Part shown: piece by piece, positions 52,915-61,313 of the stretch
How the letters are laid out: every line of letters starts with the position of its first letter
Numbering within the stretch: position 1 is the first letter of the stretch
Assembly: GCF_002305855.1 (NCBI RefSeq)
Contig: NZ_CP022163.1
Location: 1,860,292-1,924,291 of the forward strand
From: Melittangium boletus DSM 14713
GTDB taxonomy: Bacteria > Myxococcota > Myxococcia > Myxococcales > Myxococcaceae
Length of the DNA: 64,000 bases
Reading direction: 5' to 3'
Notes under the pieces: generated by a model
What the model was told of the DNA's origin: nothing
Seen by the model: only the letters and a program-made list of their open reading frames with translations
Database searches by the model: none
Made by a program: the position numbers and the translations under genes

Positions 52915-53733
52915 AAGCCGATTCCGGTAGGGCTCATTGTTTACTGGCTGTTCCTGCATCTGCGGCTCAGGCTTCGTCTCGAAGCGCATCGTGACCACCT
53001 GGGCCGCGTGCACCCGCCATCGTCGCTGCCCCACCACTCGAATCGATGAACGATGCGCGCCCTGGCATTCGCGCCATCCTGGGTCAGCAGTGAATTTGAC
53101 CACCACACCGACATCCGCTGCTCCCGTCCACAAATCAACTGAGGGCTACTGCTCGGCCCCGATGAGCCGCCGCGCATTGGGATTCGCACAGCCCGCGCGC
53201 ACGTAGCGCCGCACCATCTTGAATACCACGCCCATCTCACGAGCAATCCTCAGAAGCCCCAGCCAGCCTCCGTCAGCGCGCGGATACGCCGCACCACTTC
53301 ATAATCCACCATCAGAACGTCCGCCGCGCGGGGTGCCACAACCAAGCCTGTTTTCGGTTACGTGGTTCTCTCTTTGTTTATGTAATCAACGAACCTCTGC
53401 GGATGAGTTCATGACGGAAGCTCGCCAACCACCGCTGATGAATCATACGAAGCGCGGGAGAGCCACCGAACAAGGGCAGACTGAACAGCCCTAAACCGCA
53501 TACCGCCTAGCACGACCACTACCTATCAAGAGCAATCGAGCCACCGAGTGTTCTAAACTGATCGCCATTGGAGCAGGGTCAAGGTGCTCCAACTGACACC
53601 AGGGCCAAAGCCAAAGTTCACAAGTTTTCTCTTGCACGCGCAGCCTGCCCAATCCCGCCCAAGGCGTCTTGAGCGCAGACAGAACAACCGTCAAATTGAC
53701 TTTCGCACCACCCGCCAACCAAGGAGATAAGCC
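52915..53733. other. Accessory islet with gene debris and an ISL3 end remnant
   Basis: About 800 bases of lower GC with no intact gene. On the minus strand 53222-53150 reads KMVRRYVRAGCANPNARRLI followed by a stop and then further protein-like sequence down to about 52950 (RWRVHAAQVVTMRFETKPEP), so this is probably a decayed gene. At 53453-53465 GCGGGAGAGCCAC matches the inner part of the ISL3 terminal repeat seen at 14229-14241, suggesting an old insertion here too. A hairpin with an 8-bp stem (TTGGAGCA/TGCTCCAA) lies at 53568-53592, about 140 bases before the small peptide gene. Confidence 0.55.
53568..53592 (+). promoter_or_regulatory. Hairpin upstream of the Cys/His peptide gene
   Basis: TTGGAGCA, nine-base loop, TGCTCCAA. 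It may be an operator, a leader structure or chance; it is the only clear inverted repeat between the debris and the peptide gene. Confidence 0.3.
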
Positions 53734-53928
53734 ATGCTGAATAATCTGAAGTCCCTTTTCTCCCCAAACGAGAAACCGAAGACAACTCAAGCTTTTCCTT
53801 TGGAGACAATCCCATCCATTGGCGAACAAATGCTGGATACGGTAGTTGGTGGGTTTGGCAACCGGCTTGAAGAGATGCCTAGTGACGGCGGTGGTTGTTG
53901 CCACTGTTGCTGCCACTGCCACCACTGA
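53734..53928 (+). CDS. Double-glycine-leader peptide with C-terminal Cys/His cluster (candidate RiPP or metal-binding peptide)
   Basis: A 64-residue peptide with a strong AAGGAG site eight bases before the ATG. The first 40 residues look like a leader: amphipathic, with Lys/Glu, ending IGEQMLDTVVGG, which has Ile at -12, Leu at -7, Val at -4 and GG at -2/-1, the pattern processed by peptidase-containing ABC transporters. The remaining 24 residues run FGNRLEEMPSDGGG and finish with ten residues made only of six Cys and four His. Base composition is close to half GC, far below the neighbours, suggesting recent acquisition. With a single Ser and no Thr after the GG, lanthionine formation is unlikely; metal binding, Cys heterocycles or thioether links are possible. 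No maturation or export gene is adjacent in this window. I know no family with this exact tail. Confidence 0.7.
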   Translation: MLNNLKSLFSPNEKPKTTQAFPLETIPSIGEQMLDTVVGGFGNRLEEMPSDGGGCCHCCCHCHH

Positions 53929-54243
53929 ACGCCGCAACTCCCTGCCCAGGCACATCGCAGAACCACGTGTCTTGCAATTCGCGTGGGCTTTCACACTCCA
54001 ACCTCACGCAAGGCTCTGGACAAAGGGCAGGGGAGTCTTCCCTGGCGTTCACGGTGAACACCTGCAAGAAGCTGTCATTCTTGATAGGAACCACTGGTAT
54101 CCAGATCACAACATACCTGGGTGGGCAGAAGCCTCTTGCTACAGTGGGGATGCCAAGCAGCGCATGACCCAATCCGCCGCTTCTGCTAACACCTCTTATG
54201 GAGCCTGCTACAGAATGACGTGTCGCTAGCCAATTTGGCGATA
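53929..54243. other. Low-GC stretch after the peptide gene, no clear gene
   Basis: Open frames exist on both strands (for example one on + through FTVNTCKKLSFLIGTTGIQI, stop at 54167, and one on - through RYVVIWIPVVPIKNDSFLQV), but neither has a start codon with a ribosome binding site. One may be a 5'-truncated gene that once accompanied the peptide. Confidence 0.4.
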
Positions 54244-54323
54244 AGAGCGCCTAACAAAAATCCGCTTTGAGGGGCTTCTCCCTCGGGAAAAAGGGCCCAG
54301 CCCTTATTTTTGTTAGGCGCTCT
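54244..54323. mobile_element. 80-bp palindromic element (MITE-like) or long-stem terminator
   Basis: Perfect 18-bp inverted repeats (AGAGCGCCTAACAAAAAT at 54244-54261, its complement at 54306-54323) enclose 44 bases that contain smaller G/C stems. The ends resemble those of IS5-type elements as I recall them, which suggests a non-autonomous insertion; no target duplication is visible. The T-rich right arm could also act as a terminator. Confidence 0.5.
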
Positions 54324-54397
54324 CAGCGCTTATAAATCCCTCCCCCGCCCGCCGCGTTCCGTGGCAGGAAGCCGCACGCGGACGAGGGAGGAAGCAC

Positions 54398-55162
54398 ATG
54401 GCGGAGACGAACTATCGGACGGCGTTGGTCACGGGAGCCTCGAGCGGCATCGGCCGGGGGCTCGCGCTCTGGTACGCCCGGAAAGGCGTCAAGGTGTACG
54501 CGGCGGCCCGGCGCCGGGAGAACCTGGAAGCGCTCGCCCAGGAGGCCCGCGCGTCCGGCTCCCACATCGAGCCCGTGGAGCTGGACATCGCCGACGCGGA
54601 CGCCACCATCGCCCGGATCCGCGAACTGGATGACGCCTGTGGCGGCCTGGAGCTCATCATCGCCAACGCGGGCTACGGGCGGGAGTCCTCCGCCAAGCGC
54701 ATCGATTGGGCGACGGTGAAGCAGACGATCGACGTCAACGTGTCCGGGACGGCCGCCACGCTGAGCGCGGTGCTGCCGCGCATGGTGGAGCGCAAGAAGG
54801 GCCACGTGGTGGGCGTGGCGAGCCTCGCCGCCATCCGGGGCATGCCGCGCAGCGGCGCCTACTCCGCCTCCAAGGCCTTCCTCTCCATCTTCATGGAGAG
54901 CCTGCGCGTGGACCTGCGAGGCACGGGAGTGGGGGTGACCTGCCTCTACCCGGGCTTCGTGAAGAGCGAGATGACGGCGCAGAACAAGTACACCATGCCC
55001 TTCCTCCTGGAGACGGAGGACGCGGTGGAGCTCATGGCCCGGGCCATCCAGCGCGGGGAGGCCGAGTACGCCTTCCCCTGGCAGATGGCGGGCGTTGGGA
55101 GCGTGCTCAAGTACCTGCCCAACGCCGTCTATGACCGGCTCGTGCGCCGCAAGGCGCGCTAA
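54398..55162 (+). CDS. Short-chain dehydrogenase/reductase
   Basis: 254 residues. Classical SDR: cofactor motif VTGASSGIGRGLA with following AARR suggesting NADP(H), IANAGYG, catalytic Ser in VVGVASLAAIRG and YxxxK as YSASKAF. LYPGFVKSEM is typical of the membrane-lipid-related SDR subgroup. The substrate is unknown. Its last four bases overlap the end of the convergent PBP1A gene. Confidence 0.9.
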   Translation: MAETNYRTALVTGASSGIGRGLALWYARKGVKVYAAARRRENLEALAQEARASGSHIEPVELDIADADATIARIRELDDACGGLELIIANAGYGRESSAKRIDWATVKQTIDVNVSGTAATLSAVLPRMVERKKGHVVGVASLAAIRGMPRSGAYSASKAFLSIFMESLRVDLRGTGVGVTCLYPGFVKSEMTAQNKYTMPFLLETEDAVELMARAIQRGEAEYAFPWQMAGVGSVLKYLPNAVYDRLVRRKAR

Positions 55163-57732
55163 GGCACGCCCATCATGAATTCCTGGGCGCCCACGGCCCC
55201 CTTCTCCGGGGCCACGTCCTCGGGCTGGGTGCCCTTCTTGAACCAGATGTTCGCCACCTCCTTGGTGCCCGAGGAGGCGATCTTCCCCGTCTTCTTGTCG
55301 ATGCGCAGCAGGCGCAGGTTCTCGCGCAGCCACTCGGGGGGCCAGAACTCGGACTGGGGACGCGCCGCGAGCGCCGGCTTCATGTAGTTGAGCCAGATGG
55401 GCAGGGAGGCGCGGCCACCCGTCTCGTAGCGGCCCAGCGGGTGCTCGTTCTTGTCGTAGCCCACCCACGTCACCGTCACCAGGTCGCGCGTGAAGCCGGC
55501 GAACCACGTGTCGAACGAGTCGTTCGTGGTGCCCGTCTTGCCCGCCGCGGGCTTGCCCAGCCGCTGCGCCGGTCCACCCGTGCCCTCCTGCACCACGCCC
55601 CGCAGCATGGAGGTGAGGATGAAGCCCGTCTCGGGGCTCATCACCTGCTCGCCTGGCTCGAACAGCCGCGCGTAGCCCGCCGCCACCCGGTCCTGCAAGG
55701 GCGCCCACGCGTCGTCGTACGCCGTGTGGTCCTCGAGCGTGCGCCCGAAGCGATCCTCCACCTTGCGCACGAAGTAGGTGGGCTTCTTGCGGCCGTAGCG
55801 GTTGAAGGTCGCGTACACGCCCGCCAGGTCGTACGGGTACACGCACGAGGAGCCGAGCGCCGCGGAGAAGTCCATGTTCATGGGCGTGGTGAGGCCCAGG
55901 CGCGTGGACCACTCGGCCATCTTGTGCACGCCCACCGCGCCGAACGTCTTCACCGCGGGGATGTTCATCGAGTTGACCAGCGCGGTGCGCAACAGCACGT
56001 CCCCGAGGAACTCGTCGCTGTAGTTGTCCGGCTTCCAGCTCACGCCGCTCTCGGGGTCATGCTCCACGATGGGCGAGTCCACGATGATCGTGGCCCCCGT
56101 CCACCCGAGTTGCTCGAGCGCCGCCGAGTACACGAGCGGCTTGAAGGAGCTGCCCGGCTGACGGCACGCCTGGAAGGCGCGGTTGAACTCGTTGGCGTCG
56201 AAGTCGTAGCCGCCCACCATGGCCGTGAGGTACTGGCGGTGCGGATCGATGGACACGAGCGCGCTCTGCAGCTCCGGCTCCTGCTCCAGGCGGAAGAGCG
56301 GCACGCCCTCGGGCAGCTCCTTGTCCATCTTGCGATCGAACTGGACGTTGTCGTCCGTGAGCTCCTTCTTCACCACGTGGCGCAGCACGAGCACGTCGCC
56401 CACGGCGAGCGTCTTCTTGACGGAGGTGAGCATCAGCCCCGGGTAGTAGCCCTCGGGATTGACCTTGCGCGCCCAGCGCATGCCCAGCAGCGGCAGGAGG
56501 CCCTTGTGCGGCCCCACCTGCACGTCCGCGCCCGAGCCGTCCGCCGCCAGGGCCGTGACCAGGCCCACGTAGAGCTTGTTCTCCTGCAGCTTCTCCCCGC
56601 CCAGGGCCTTGGTGGCCTTCTCCAGGAAGGCACGGCGCTCGGCCTCGGTGGCCAGCTGCTGCACCGGACCGCGGAAGCCCTGGCGCTTGTCGATGGACAG
56701 GAGCCCCTCGAGCACCGACTCCTGGGCGGCGCGCTGGCGCTCGCTGTCCATGGTGGCGAAGATCTTCAGGCCATCGTTGAGCAGGGCCTTGTTGGTGTAG
56801 CGGTCCACCATGTTGCGGCGCACCTGCTCGGTGAAGTACGGCGCGAACTCGTGGAAGACGTCCTCCACGGGGTAGACCCGCACCGGCTCGGCGTCGGCCT
56901 GGGCGCGCTCGGCCTCGGTGATCATCCCCTCGGTGAGCATGCGCCGCAGCACGTAGGAGCGGCGCTTGCGGGCCGCCTCCGGACGCAGGAAGGGCGAGTA
57001 GCGGCTGGGCGCCTGGGGCAGACCGGCGATGAGCGTCATCTCCCCGAGCGTCAGGTCGCGCACGTCCTTGCGGTAGTAGTTCTCCGCCGCGCTCTGCACG
57101 CCGTAGCTGTGGTGCCCGAGGAAGACGTTGTTCAGGTAGAGGTAGAGGATCTCCTCCTTGGTGAGCGCCTCCTCCAGGCGCCGGGCGAGGATGGCCTCGC
57201 GGATCTTGCGCGTGAGGTTCTTGGCCGTGGCGGACGCGTAGCCCTCGGCGGAGATGAGCACCGCCTTGGCCGTCTGCTGCGTCAGGGTGGAGCCACCCTG
57301 CATGCTGCCCCCCAGGCCCAGCTTCTTGGCGATCGTCTTCGAGGCGGCGCGCGCCGTGCCGAGCACGTCCACGCCCATGTGGTCGAAGAAGCTCGAGTCC
57401 TCGCTGGCGATGAAGGCCTGCACGAGGCGCTTGGGGATGTGCTCGTAGGGCACCACCTTGCGCCGGTGGTGGTAGAACTCGCCGGCGAGCACCGCGTCAT
57501 CCGTGTAGACCTCGGTGACGATGGGCGGCCAGTACTGGTCCACCCGGGGGATGTCCGGCAGCCCCTCGGAGAAATGGTAGTACAGGCCGAGCCCCGCCAC
57601 CGCCGCCGCCGTGGCGCCCGTGAGCGTGGCCCACGCGGCGAACTTGAGCAGGCGCACGAGAATGCCGCGCTTGGGGGGGACGCCGTCGAGCACCAGCTTC
57701 GACTGGGAGTTCTTGGGGGGTTTCGTACTCAT
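55159..57732 (-). CDS. Penicillin-binding protein 1A (bifunctional transglycosylase/transpeptidase)
   Basis: 857 residues. Cytoplasmic tail with one helix (residues 26-50, AAWATLTGATAAAVAGLGLYYHF). The GT51 domain has the catalytic Glu in FIASEDSSFFDHMGVD and the motif GGSTLTQQTAK. An inserted domain of about 170 residues precedes the transpeptidase, with SxxK in GSSFKPLVYSAAL, SMN in LVNSMNIPAVK and KTG in GKTGTTND. It polymerises and cross-links peptidoglycan. The start ATG overlaps the stop of the upstream pseudouridine synthase gene by four bases, so translation is probably coupled. Confidence 0.93.
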   Translation of the reverse strand: MSTKPPKNSQSKLVLDGVPPKRGILVRLLKFAAWATLTGATAAAVAGLGLYYHFSEGLPDIPRVDQYWPPIVTEVYTDDAVLAGEFYHHRRKVVPYEHIPKRLVQAFIASEDSSFFDHMGVDVLGTARAASKTIAKKLGLGGSMQGGSTLTQQTAKAVLISAEGYASATAKNLTRKIREAILARRLEEALTKEEILYLYLNNVFLGHHSYGVQSAAENYYRKDVRDLTLGEMTLIAGLPQAPSRYSPFLRPEAARKRRSYVLRRMLTEGMITEAERAQADAEPVRVYPVEDVFHEFAPYFTEQVRRNMVDRYTNKALLNDGLKIFATMDSERQRAAQESVLEGLLSIDKRQGFRGPVQQLATEAERRAFLEKATKALGGEKLQENKLYVGLVTALAADGSGADVQVGPHKGLLPLLGMRWARKVNPEGYYPGLMLTSVKKTLAVGDVLVLRHVVKKELTDDNVQFDRKMDKELPEGVPLFRLEQEPELQSALVSIDPHRQYLTAMVGGYDFDANEFNRAFQACRQPGSSFKPLVYSAALEQLGWTGATIIVDSPIVEHDPESGVSWKPDNYSDEFLGDVLLRTALVNSMNIPAVKTFGAVGVHKMAEWSTRLGLTTPMNMDFSAALGSSCVYPYDLAGVYATFNRYGRKKPTYFVRKVEDRFGRTLEDHTAYDDAWAPLQDRVAAGYARLFEPGEQVMSPETGFILTSMLRGVVQEGTGGPAQRLGKPAAGKTGTTNDSFDTWFAGFTRDLVTVTWVGYDKNEHPLGRYETGGRASLPIWLNYMKPALAARPQSEFWPPEWLRENLRLLRIDKKTGKIASSGTKEVANIWFKKGTQPEDVAPEKGAVGAQEFMMGVP

Positions 57733-58694
57733 GAGGGTTCCAGCGCGGCGCGCTTCAACACGTCCTTCAACTCCGGAGGCAGGTCCGCCTCCACCTCCAC
57801 CTTGCCCTTGTGGGCCGGGTGGGGGAACTCGATGCTCGCGGCGTGCAGGAACAAGCGCTTGAGACCCCAGCGCGCCCGCACGTCCCGATTGAAAGCGAAG
57901 TCACCGTACTTCTTGTCTCCCGCCACGGGATGTCCAATGGCCACCAGGTGCCTTCTTATCTGATGGGTCCGCCCGGTTTCGATGACGCAGGAGAGGAGGG
58001 CTGCCTCGCTTGACTGCCGGATGACCTTCCAGCGGGTGACGGCGTCCTGCATGTTCACCCCCCGACGGGCCTTGGACTCGGCCGTCTGCTGGTGCTCGGC
58101 GAGCGGTAGATTGATGACCCCGGAGTCGCGCGGCATCTTTCCCTTCACCAGGGTGAGGTAGCGCTTCTTGGGGTGGTGGTTCGTGAACAGGTCCGTGAAG
58201 TGGACCATCGCCGGGCGGCGCTTGGCCACCAGGATGACGCCGCTGGTCTCCCGGTCCAGCCGGTGGGCGGGACTGGCGGTGAAGTCGTTGCGGACCGCCT
58301 TGGGCCCCAGGTGGGCGCGCACATAGTCCACCAGGGTCCCCCCGGTGATGCCGCTGCCGGTGTGCACGGCCATGCCGCTGGGCTTGTCCACCGCCATCAT
58401 CCAGTCGTCCTCCAGGAGGATGACCAGGTCGGAGGGGTCTACTTCGGGGGGTGGGGCGGGTTTGCGCTCCTCGGCGGCGGCGGGGGCGAGCAGCTGCTCC
58501 TGCGTCCCCCGGATGGAAATGGTGTCCCCGGCCGCCAGCGGCTGCTCGGGCTGGGCACGTTTGCCGTTCACCCTCACCTTCTTCACGCGGATCATCTTGA
58601 AGAGGTGGGAAGTGGGCACGTTCGCGAGCTTCTTGCGGAGGAACTTGTCCAACCGCATGCCCGCGCTGTCTTCCTCGATTCGGAACTCGATCAT
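57729..58694 (-). CDS. RluA-family 23S rRNA pseudouridine synthase (RluC/D-like)
   Basis: 321 residues from the ATG at 58694; the open frame extends further upstream but overlaps the divergent gene's promoter. Residues 10-75 form an S4 RNA-binding domain (MRLDKFLRKKLANVPTSHLFKMIR). The catalytic Asp is in PAHRLDRETSGVILVAKR, and GRTHQIRRHLVAIGHPVAGDKKYG completes the family signature. The layout with an S4 domain resembles RluC or RluD, which modify helix 69 or other 23S sites. PBP1A follows with a four-base overlap. Confidence 0.9.
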   Translation of the reverse strand: MIEFRIEEDSAGMRLDKFLRKKLANVPTSHLFKMIRVKKVRVNGKRAQPEQPLAAGDTISIRGTQEQLLAPAAAEERKPAPPPEVDPSDLVILLEDDWMMAVDKPSGMAVHTGSGITGGTLVDYVRAHLGPKAVRNDFTASPAHRLDRETSGVILVAKRRPAMVHFTDLFTNHHPKKRYLTLVKGKMPRDSGVINLPLAEHQQTAESKARRGVNMQDAVTRWKVIRQSSEAALLSCVIETGRTHQIRRHLVAIGHPVAGDKKYGDFAFNRDVRARWGLKRLFLHAASIEFPHPAHKGKVEVEADLPPELKDVLKRAALEPS

Positions 58695-58737
58695 TTGACT
58701 GGCGCCCGGACCACACCACACCGATAAATTCGGGTCC

Positions 58738-60213
58738 ATGCCGAAAGCCCCCACGATTGAACAGCTCCTGCAGAACGGAAGCGCGGACTGGAACCGCCTG
58801 CGCAAGGCGGGCAAGGTCCCCACCGAGCACACGGGCGCCACCTTCTCGCAGCTCTTCTCCGCCAACGCCGACCTGTCGGGCCTGGGACTGGTGGGCAGCG
58901 AGTGGGAGCGCTGCGACCTGTCCAAGATGAACTTCCGCGACACGGACCTCTCCAACGCCTACTTCCACGGCGGACGCCTCCAGGACTGTGACTTCCGAGG
59001 CGCCAACCTTGAGGGCGCCACCTTCGAGAAGCTCAAGCTCCTGCGCTGTGACTTCACGGGCGCCCAGGGGATCGACGAAGCGGACTTCGATGACGTGGAC
59101 ATGGACCGCGTCGTCGGCCTGGACGGACAGGAGGCCCCGCCGCCGCCTCCCCCGCCCGTCCAGGGCATCACCGCCTTCACCCGCGAGCAGCGGGACAAGG
59201 CGCTGGGCACCGCCGGAGCGCTCTTCCAGTCCAACCCCGAGCAGCCCGCCGAGGGCGAACTTCCCCCCTTCCGCCCCCAGGATCCTCCAGGCTCCCTCTT
59301 CTTCCGCGCCCTCAAGCGCCTGGGCGCCCCGCCCCTGTGGGTGCTGGACGTGCCCGGTCTGCGCCCGCTCATCCCCACGCGCCTGCCCCCGGGCAGCGCG
59401 CTGGAGACGCTCTACCGGGAGGCCGTCAAGACGCGCATGGAGAACAAGAAGCCCCTGGCGGACACCGGCGCCGTGGAGCGCGCCCAGCGCTCGCTGCGCA
59501 TGGGCTCCAAGGACGCCAACATCGCCGCCATGTACCTGCGCGAGGTGGGCGTGGTGCCCTCCTTCCGATTCTCCGCGGCCAAGGCGCTCAAGGAGTCGCT
59601 GCGCGAGGAGCTGGCGGTGGATGACCTCACCGGCACGGTGGACCCGCGCACCACGGGCGCCATCCTGGAGCTGCGCCTGCCCCAGGAGGTGGTGGAGCAC
59701 ACCCACGAGGTGCGCCGCCGCCTCGCCGCCGCCCAGCTCTACACCGCGCTGCTCGAGGCCGGCTTCACCCCGGAGAACAACTGGGACGAGGCCCTGGAGT
59801 CGGCCGAGGCCGCCGTGGAGCTGGCGCAGTCGGCCACCGGTGACGACCGCGAGGCCCTGCTCGAGGGCTTCCAGGTGTTCTCCGCCCTGCCCGAGGAGGC
59901 CCGGCTGCGGCGCCTCGCGTACCTGGCCGAGGCCCTGGGCCACCTGGAGCTCCTGGGACGTCTGCCCGAGGGCATGGAGCCCGCCTGGCTCACCGGCCCC
60001 GAGACCCGCGAGTGTCACGACCGGGAGATGACCTTCGTGCAGTCCCTGCGCGCCAACGACATCCCCGGGAAGGTGGCGGCGCTCGCCAAGACGGAGCTGG
60101 GCGTGCCCGAGGGCGAGGTGCCCGAGGAGAGCGACGAGGATCTGTTCGTCCACCTGCGCTGCGACGTGTGCGGCAAGGAGAAGCTCATCGTCCAGTCGCC
60201 CGGCGAGGGGTGA
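58738..60213 (+). CDS. Pentapeptide-repeat protein with C-terminal CxxC
   Basis: 491 residues. Residues 35-130 hold pentapeptide repeats with A/D-L/F pattern (ANADLSGLGL, CDLSKMNFRDTDLSNAYF, DFRGANLEGATFEKLKLLRCDF), folding as a right-handed quadrilateral helix. A poly-Pro linker is at about 136-142. The rest is helical and unassigned, ending in CDVCGKEKLIVQSPGEG, a half zinc-ribbon. It is probably cytoplasmic and a scaffold; I know no specific function. It is divergent from the pseudouridine synthase gene, 43 bases away. Confidence 0.8.
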   Translation: MPKAPTIEQLLQNGSADWNRLRKAGKVPTEHTGATFSQLFSANADLSGLGLVGSEWERCDLSKMNFRDTDLSNAYFHGGRLQDCDFRGANLEGATFEKLKLLRCDFTGAQGIDEADFDDVDMDRVVGLDGQEAPPPPPPPVQGITAFTREQRDKALGTAGALFQSNPEQPAEGELPPFRPQDPPGSLFFRALKRLGAPPLWVLDVPGLRPLIPTRLPPGSALETLYREAVKTRMENKKPLADTGAVERAQRSLRMGSKDANIAAMYLREVGVVPSFRFSAAKALKESLREELAVDDLTGTVDPRTTGAILELRLPQEVVEHTHEVRRRLAAAQLYTALLEAGFTPENNWDEALESAEAAVELAQSATGDDREALLEGFQVFSALPEEARLRRLAYLAEALGHLELLGRLPEGMEPAWLTGPETRECHDREMTFVQSLRANDIPGKVAALAKTELGVPEGEVPEESDEDLFVHLRCDVCGKEKLIVQSPGEG

Positions 60214-60229
60214 CGCGGGACGGGGCGTA

Positions 60230-61207
60230 TTAAAGGAGCGCGAGCTGCTTGGGCTGACCGAGCGCTCGCGCGTCCAGGCCCTCGGCGCGCATCACCTGGG
60301 CCAGCTCCTCGGCGAAGCCGTGGTGGGTGATGACGTCGCGGGCGCCCGTGGCCTTCGCGTAGCGCACGAGCGACGCGCAATCGGCGTGGTCGGACACCGG
60401 AAAGGCCACGTCCGCGCCGTAACGCCGCGCGGCGCCCGGCCCGTCCAGGGCCCAGCCGGTGAGGACCGCGGTGGCCCGGGGCCAGAAGGACGAGAGCGCC
60501 CCCCCCCGCGCCGCATGGGGCGGAAAGAAGAGCACCTCGCCCGGATCCACGCGGCCATCGAAGCAGCGCATCCGCTCGATGGGGACGCCCAGCTCTCCAT
60601 AGAGCAGGGCCACCTCGTGGATGGAGGCATGGGCCACGAGCGAGAAGCCCCGGCTCGACAGGTACTTCATCGCCTCCTGGCTCTTGCCCAGCGAGTAGCC
60701 CAGGAGCACCGGCACCGCGCCGCGCTCCAGGTGGCGTCGCACCCACGTCTCCACCTGTCCGAACACCTCCTCGCGAGGAGGGAAGGCATAGCGCGGGTGC
60801 CCGAAGGTGGACTCGATGACGAGCAGGTCGCACTCGGCCACCTGGGCGGGCTCGGCGGTGAGCGAGGGCACGAGGTTCAGGTCCCCCGTGTAGACGATGC
60901 GCTTGCCGTCCTCGCGGATGACGCGCAGCTGCGCGCTGCCGAGGATGTGGCCCGCGGGCAGCAACTCGAGCGAGAGCGGCCCCAGGTCGAAGGGGCGGCC
61001 ATAGGGCGCCGGCAGGGGCGCGTGCACCTTGCCCAGGCGGTGCGTCATGAAGCGCAGGGTGGCGGCCGTGGCGATGGTGCGCTCGTGCCGGCCGATATGG
61101 TCCGCGTGCGCGTGGCTGACGAAGGACAGGGGTGTCTTGCGCGTCGCGTCGAGGAACAGAGGTGTCCCCACCAGTTGCAGTCCATTCCTTCGCAGTTCGA
61201 CGCTCAT
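60230..61207 (-). CDS. MBL-fold nuclease-like protein (ligase-associated exonuclease type)
   Basis: 325 residues from the ATG at 61207. Metallo-beta-lactamase fold of the CPSF/Artemis-like branch: SHAHADHIGRH (HxHxDH), LPAGHILGSAQLRV, IVYTGDLNL and ESTFGHPRYAFPPREEV, with FPVSDHADCASL near the end (beta-CASP-like C-terminal His). Relatives act on RNA or DNA ends, some next to ATP-dependent DNA ligases; no ligase is in this window. It might process RNA or function in DNA repair. Confidence 0.8.
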   Translation of the reverse strand: MSVELRRNGLQLVGTPLFLDATRKTPLSFVSHAHADHIGRHERTIATAATLRFMTHRLGKVHAPLPAPYGRPFDLGPLSLELLPAGHILGSAQLRVIREDGKRIVYTGDLNLVPSLTAEPAQVAECDLLVIESTFGHPRYAFPPREEVFGQVETWVRRHLERGAVPVLLGYSLGKSQEAMKYLSSRGFSLVAHASIHEVALLYGELGVPIERMRCFDGRVDPGEVLFFPPHAARGGALSSFWPRATAVLTGWALDGPGAARRYGADVAFPVSDHADCASLVRYAKATGARDVITHHGFAEELAQVMRAEGLDARALGQPKQLALL

Positions 61208-61313
61208 GGGAGATGCCGGGTATAGCGCGACCGCGCCGGTCCGCACGTCTTCCGCGCCACCCCGCCCGCCCGGATGCCCAGGGGACGTCCGGGCGGCGCG
61301 GAGGAGCCGCGCC

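Noticed and set aside
53491..53994. A 167-codon minus-strand frame over the Cys/His peptide gene
   Set aside because: No ribosome binding site or recognisable family, and it is antisense to a gene with an excellent start signal.
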